From positions 1,635,922 to 1,699,921 of the forward strand of contig KN832559.1 in assembly GCA_000827205.1 (NCBI GenBank): a DNA stretch of 64,000 bases, read 5' to 3'. Below are positions 58,934 through 64,000 of this stretch, one piece after another. Within the stretch, counting starts at the first letter, position 1. The number at the start of each line of letters is the position of its first letter. The translations under genes were made by a program, and so were the position numbers. This stretch comes from Plicaturopsis crispa FD-325 SS-3 (lineage: Eukaryota > Basidiomycota > Agaricomycetes > Amylocorticiales > Amylocorticiaceae). The notes beneath the pieces are model-generated. The model worked only from the letters and a program-made list of their open reading frames with translations. It did no database searches and was not told the origin of the DNA.

Positions 58934-59694
58934 GGGAGCTATTGTGTTGGAATGCGGACAGGAACTCGACTGTGACCGTGTTATAAGTATGGGGGACCTG
59001 ATATGACGAGTACATTTTGCCCCGTCCAGGTCCCTTCATACAAACGGTTTCCCATGAGGTATGACAGCTCCGGTGCTAGGCTGCGCCGAGACGCCCATTT
59101 CGATAACCATGGTTGCCTGTGCCGCTCGGAAAGCTTCGTCATTAGCCCTACAGAAAGCATCACCAGCATCATACACTGTCGGGCACACTGCACTGCTCGT
59201 TGTACCGTGGAAAGAGAGTGGAGTCAGATGTGTAATTTCGAACCTGCTCTGGCTACATTGAGTATACGCTCCTCCTTTAACAAAGAAGCACACACCTGAA
59301 CAAAACTCAATTGGATGTGCCTGTAGGCCAGTTGTCATCGGGCATCCCCGCCGTCCAGCGTTCAACGGTTGGCGACTGAGGTCCTGGGATTTTTGAGTGG
59401 CAGGAGCTGGAAGCAAGAAGATTAAGATGTCGAGCAATTCTACCTCCAAGCTGATAACCTGAAGGTCAACACGTGCGCTACAGGCTGCAACGAAGCTTGC
59501 TTGAGCAGTTGCCCGGACCGGTCAGCAAGACGGACGTAAGTGGGCGAGGAGACAGAAACAGTCGCAACCTGAGCCACGCAGTGTCCAAGCAGCCTCAGGA
59601 AGACGCGATGAATAGCACGAAAAAACGTAGCCAATGTCATTGTCACAGCTTGTACACACCGTTGACGTTCAGCAGAACAACAAAATATAATTAC
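58934..59694. other. intergenic, no gene seen
   Basis: A minus-strand 137-codon frame (59036-59449) has no start context or family match that I can support. Nothing else is seen. Confidence 0.5.
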
Positions 59695-62017
59695 CTATAT
59701 CGAAGCTTTACCGCGCGGCTCATAAGGAATGAGGAGGGCGAGGAATCCAGCGAAGATAATCAGTGCCCCTGCAATATACACCGGGACTGCTGTCGCAAGG
59801 TTTGCGTACAGCGCGATCACCGGCGCCTGGCACACGATAAGATAAGCGTCATTCTGGAAATGCAGGTCAAAGACGACGCACCAATATGCCGAAGACACGC
59901 GTTGCAGTGGAGACGAGTCCATTACCGGTGCCCCGATCTTTAGCGGGGAATATCTCGGGAGAAATGGCATACAATACACCGTACATGATCTGCAATATAT
60001 CGCGTTCATGAGCCATCCACACGCCTGAAGGAAAGTCGAGGGAAGACGCACGTTACTGAAGAACCCGTAGCCACAGTTCCACCCGAGCAACGCATTCGAG
60101 GTCCTCGCGGTGGTACTCGCGAATAGAAAGACGCCAGTGAGCCCTGTCTTTCGCGGGGGGTCGTTGAGTAATGTACGTGCAAGTAGCGACTGCTTTACTC
60201 GCCCGCGGAGATTGCCAGGGTGCCCTTGCGGCCGATGTATGGGAGTTCGACAGACCATCCTGCTAGCAATGCGCCAGGGACGCCGATGACAGAGAGGATG
60301 ACTTGCTGCAGGGAAGGTGAGTCGGCTGTACCAATGAAAATAGTGGACTTGATAGCATACGTTACGGTAGGTTATATACAAGGACCCATCTCCGAAATCA
60401 GCGCCACGACTGGTGAGTCTGAAAGTCGTGCATTAGTTTCAAGCAAGCGTCGTATGTGCCATGAAGGGGTACTCACAAGAAAGGCAGGAACTGGTTATAC
60501 AAGGTCGACGCGAGGCCGATGACACCTATACAGCGACACGCGTTAGCAAATACAGATGAGAGGTCCGCGAACTCAGTTTACCCCAGAGAACAATCAAAAG
60601 GCTGGTAGACCACGCCATTTTGCGGGTGGCGAATAGTGCTTTGATATGGGAGAAGTGGTACCACGAGCTCTCGCTCAATACCTTTCTTTTCGGAGCCACA
60701 GGAATTTCCTTGCTCTCGGCGAAGTGTGCGACACGTCCGGCGTCCTCGAGTTCAGCGATCGTAAGGTGTGACGTCGTCCCGTTGAAGTCCGCCATCTTCT
60801 GCAGGACCGCGACGGCCTCGGCGTCCTTCCCGAGTCCAATCAGGTACCGCGGACTTTCAAGGAGGTCGAAAACAAAGAAGCGGAGAGCCCATAGGAGGAG
60901 CGTGATCCCGCCTAGTGTGAAAATGAGATAGCGCCAGCCCATGTTTTCCTTCCGTGTGCATGTGGCCGCAGTTTCCGCACAGCTAAAGTTTGCGATAAGA
61001 GGCCATGCGATCTATATTTGAGCGTGTCAGTTGCAAGTGATAAGCTTAACATGCGGGGAAGATCTTCACTGACAAGACTGGCGACAAGTTGGCCCAAGGA
61101 CCACATGATGGATAGAACAGTGAGCAGATACTGGTGTGAGGGAGGTATTGAATCTATATGTCAGGAAAGAGAGTCAGTAGGCAGCAGCTACAAGAGGAAA
61201 GGGGACGAACCCAGGAAAACGGCAGAGTCGACTGGCATATTTCCTGTAAATGCGCGTTAGATCGTATCTAACTCTAAAGGCAAAAACTGAGATTACCTCC
61301 TACACCAATTCCCAAAACTGCGACCAAGGATGCTAAAGTGACAAAATTCATGGCACCACCAGATGCGATACCAAAGACACCAGCAATTAACAAGGTGATG
61401 TTGAATGACCATCTGTTAGCCGGGTGAGTGAACGAATAGACTTCGGAACAGTCACTGTTCTTACCGTCTCCCCCATATATCACTCATGAGGCCCCAGAAG
61501 ACAGCGCCCACGAAAAGGCCAATATTCGAAGCGAGGGACAAAAACGGGCCGTTGAATTTGAACTCATTGATGACGGGCGAGAGGATTAGACCCGTTAAGA
61601 GCTGGCAGTGTGATCAATACGGACGGTAAGTATAGGTGTCAGATACATGCTTACAGGCCAAACACTATCCCTATAGAAGATAACGCGGTTTGTCAGTAGA
61701 CTTTCACTGTCTCATACCATGCAGAACCTACGCAAACCACCCAAAGCCTGCCACGACGAAGAGATACCACTGTACAATTATGAGTCATTTGGTAGTCTTG
61801 TCAAATTGGGTGTAATACGACGAACCTGATACTTCCCCATTCCAATCTCTTGCATCCTGCGGTTCAAAACGTGCGCTTTTGCTTGATACACGGGGTCGAT
61901 GTACCCGTCCTCGTACAAATCGACAAGCGACGAAGTTGGACTGAAATCGGCGGCTGATTTGTGGTCCATATTTCGGTCAAGGTTGTCCAGTGAGCCGCGG
62001 GCAGATCCTGTAGTCAT
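59695..62017 (-). CDS. MFS transporter (sugar/metabolite porter type)
   Basis: Fourteen exons close in frame to 527 residues: 62017-61826, 61769-61732, 61670-61655, 61601-61465, 61412-61297, 61243-61211, 61153-61074, 61011-60582, 60525-60477, 60418-60361, 60305-60203, 60143-60052, 59989-59882, 59826-59695. A polar start (SSLVDLYEDGYIDPVYQAKA) leads into helices: WYLFVVAGFGW, LFVGAVFWGLMSDIWGRRW (motif A), AVLGIGVGGNMPVDSAVFLD, then LLESPRYLIGLGKDAEAVAV before the central loop. The second half has LPYIGRKGTLAIS and LYAISPEIFPAKDRGTGNGL. These are the marks of fungal sugar-porter-like MFS proteins of unassigned substrate. One exon is only 16 bases. The intron after 60203 appears to be GC-AG, and two donors are GTTCGT. 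Confidence 0.9.
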
Positions 62018-62376
62018 AGTTGTGTGTGGGGGTAGGGCGTAGGTATCCCTGCCAGCGTCCGTGTATTTATGTCTGGCAGACGTGTGTATAGGCGAATAGC
62101 AAGGACTCGGAGATTTGACCGAAAGCTTTCACATGGACCCGTGCATGCCCGCACCCGATTCGCTGGAGATGTAAACGCGCCAGATCTGACCGTGTCTTGC
62201 TTACGACGTCGACACCGTTGAAAGCGCGCCGTCCTCGTTCTTTTCGAGTCTCCGTATTGCAGTCTGTAGCGTCGGTAAGTGTAGTACATACAGTCTTCGC
62301 AATACACAGAGGCGCTGCTTATCACTGTTTCCTAGAAGTTTAGTCGAAACGTGCTCAACGTCCGACGACGAATCCG
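62018..62376. promoter_or_regulatory. shared upstream region of the MFS transporter and the small membrane protein
   Basis: A 359-base divergent gap. No clear TATA box. It must contain both promoters. Confidence 0.45.
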
Positions 62377-62844
62377 ATGAGCTCGACGATTTCCGCCTCG
62401 GCCTCACCGTCGACGACGTCTCCGACGCCAGTACCTCTGGCAAAGTTCCTGCCTTTCCTAAACCAAGCCGCTCACTCCTCGTTCTATCTTCTTCGCGCAA
62501 GCTTCGCAGTCCTTCCCCGACTATACGGCCCCCTCACCACTGTCGTTACCTGGCCCCTCCCCATCCTGCTTTACCTCCTTTCGCCAGTCTTTGTACTCAC
62601 CCATATTCTATACTCTACGTTCATAGAGACCCCGTACAATGCAATCGTGGGCCTGGCCGTTGCGTTGTACCCGGTATATGTCTTCGTCGGAATCGCTATA
62701 GTGCTTGGCGCATTGGTGGGAGTCAGTGGGAAGATCGTGATTGCGGGAGTTAGCGCACTGATCCTGGGGCCCTCCGTACCAGAGGGTCCCGACGGAGAGA
62801 AGCCACCGGTGACGAAAACAGAAAAGAGAGGTTATGTCGAGTAG
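62377..62844 (+). CDS. small multi-pass membrane protein
   Basis: One exon, 155 residues. After a Ser/Thr/Pro-rich start (MSSTISASASPSTTSPTPVP) come three or four hydrophobic segments: SSFYLLRASFAVLPRLY, TVVTWPLPILLYLLSPVFVL, AIVGLAVALYPVYVFVGIAI and VGVSGKIVIAGVSALIL. The end is polar (EKPPVTKTEKRGYVE). Size and a long hydrophobic hairpin region recall the promethin/Ldo proteins of lipid-droplet sites, but the likeness is only in layout. It could also be any small ER membrane protein. The lack of introns is unusual for this window. Confidence 0.6.
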   Translation: MSSTISASASPSTTSPTPVPLAKFLPFLNQAAHSSFYLLRASFAVLPRLYGPLTTVVTWPLPILLYLLSPVFVLTHILYSTFIETPYNAIVGLAVALYPVYVFVGIAIVLGALVGVSGKIVIAGVSALILGPSVPEGPDGEKPPVTKTEKRGYVE

Positions 62845-63120
62845 GTGCGTGTATGCATTGGTCACCTATACGCTTACAAGCTCTCTGCTCACCGGTCCTG
62901 TTCTATTTGAAGATGCTGTCAACTCCAGCCTGAGACACTGCAGCTTTAATGTGGCTGGAGTGACGTTGGACATCTCTCGGTCTCCCTCGCATATGTATGA
63001 ATAGCAACATACCCATCCGCATGTTTATACCACACACTGACCGACCATGAATATTGAATTGCAATTTACAACCAGACTGGCATGATAATATTCGACCGCA
63101 AGATCGTGATATGATACATT
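62845..63120. other. convergent intergenic gap
   Basis: AT-rich 3' region between the membrane protein and prefoldin genes. Nothing else is seen. Confidence 0.5.
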
Positions 63121-63991
63121 TTATTTAGCGGCTCCTTGGGCAGCCTCCCTCTCCCTCCGTTCTCTCCGCCGTTTGACATCCCAGTTGTACACCCGCGCGG
63201 TGTTTACCTCCATAACCGTGAGCTGCTCCCGCAGGAACTCCAAGTCCTCAACCGCGTTCCGCAAGCTTGTCTCTGCAACATCGAGTTTTGATTTGAGCAG
63301 CGCTATAGCGGCTGGAATTTTGTACGACAGCATGACATTTGCCTGAGAAGACACTGCGTCAGCTCTCCGCTTGGACTGGACCGGGCACGAGATAAGACGT
63401 ACTCCTAACCACAGGAACACTGAGTCGGTCTCCTCCAGCTCAGCTTCAGCGAAAAGCGTGTCGTTGAGCTCAAACGTAGTCCTCAAGGGCTTCGGGGGCG
63501 CATCCGCATCTTCGTCGTCCTCGTCTAGATCATCTTCATCGGCGTCGTCCGAGCTGGCTTTGCCTTTCCCTTCCTGCCCATGTCATCACGACACGTCCAC
63601 GACCGCACATGGAGCACGACTCACCCGTCTCTCATGCAGGTATTCCACCATGGCGAGCGTCTTCTTGATATCGGGGATCTTTTCCTCTAGACCTTGCCGC
63701 CGCTGGGTTAGATTGGCGTCCATATATCGGTATTTTCTGCGCTTCGCTCGATATCAGCCGACAAAAGACGCGTGGTAGACAGGGCTTACGCGATGGCATC
63801 CTGGAAGTTTTTCAGGGGACCCTCGACTTCAGCGTCGGGTCCACCGATGTACTCCGCTACGTTCTCCTGCAGGGAAGGGGCGCGGTTAGCGCAGTTTCGG
63901 AATGAGATGATCGGGGCGATCTCACAATGAATGGGGCTTTGGGGATCCCTCGCGGGTTTTTCTCCTCTGTCGTGAATCGTTGAGTCGCCAT
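63121..63991 (-). CDS. PAC10: prefoldin subunit 3
   Basis: There are five exons, 63991-63926, 63866-63790, 63736-63625, 63573-63403 and 63342-63121; 215 residues, complete just inside the window edge. It belongs to the alpha-type prefoldin subunits (yeast Pac10/Gim2, human VBP1), part of the six-subunit cytosolic chaperone that hands unfolded actin and tubulin to CCT. Visible are NPRGIPKAPFIENVAEYIGG at the start, a first coiled coil (YRYMDANLTQRRQGLEEKIP), an acidic insert (DADEDDLDEDDEDADAPP), the hairpin LRTTFELNDTLFAEAELEET / FLWLGANVMLSYKIPAAIAL, and the second coil SLRNAVEDLEFLREQLTVME with NTARVYNWDVKRRRERRERE. Length and blocks match the family. Confidence 0.96.
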
Positions 63992-64000
63992 TAGTGTCTC

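Noticed and set aside
59036-59449. 137-codon minus-strand frame
   Set aside because: No start context, domain or conserved pattern; no different from chance frames in the same gap.
1-64000. CRISPR array, operon or bacterial-type signals
   Set aside because: None seen; gene structure is plainly eukaryotic throughout.

Overview
The window is nuclear DNA of a mushroom-forming basidiomycete (Agaricomycetes, most likely a wood-decay fungus). The signs are: genes cut by many introns of about 45-65 bases, moderately GC-rich coding DNA, a Ste12 regulator with two C2H2 zinc fingers (the basidiomycete form), a DUF6589 gene, an Agaricomycete-type kinase and an adenylate-forming reductase. Most exon models below were built by hand from splice signals and checked for reading-frame closure; no search or RNA evidence was available.

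Left end (1-5.7 kb): the 3' part of a Ty1/copia LTR retrotransposon whose LTR ends inside a minus-strand DUF6589 gene and cuts off its 3' part, then a small one-pass membrane protein. From 5.7 to 10.6 kb there is no gene I can model; a few protein-like stretches may be a decayed gene.

Conserved block (10.6-34.9 kb): STE12 transcription factor (+), a 27-exon glycogen phosphorylase (+), an Msb1/Mug8-type morphogenesis protein with a long acidic repeat tail (-), a BTB-domain protein (-), then two neighbouring plus-strand genes, an MFS sugar transporter and an A-T-R adenylate-forming reductase.

Middle (35-46.9 kb): an unrecognised 240-residue protein (-), an Agaricomycete protein kinase (+), an MFS transporter (-) divergent from a long-chain acyl-CoA synthetase (+), and a DUF6987 protein (+).

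Right part (47.3-58.9 kb): a patch of small lineage-specific genes. Three paralogues end in the same tail (LRLDLNLDVWLELKAK... then ...VTLALLQ) and all have a last coding exon of only seven bases. Two further genes consist almost wholly of a 14-residue W-G-K-[ST]-A-x-E-M-T-G repeat. The middle tail-family protein also carries W-G-K-like units, which links the two families. This patch is the best candidate in the window for an undescribed system. It also holds an unrecognised 299-residue protein, an intron-containing tRNA-Leu(AAG) with a reversed T-arm in its intron, and a secreted SGNH/CE2-like esterase.

Right end (59.7-64 kb): an MFS transporter (-) divergent from a small membrane protein (+), and a complete prefoldin subunit 3 gene (-).
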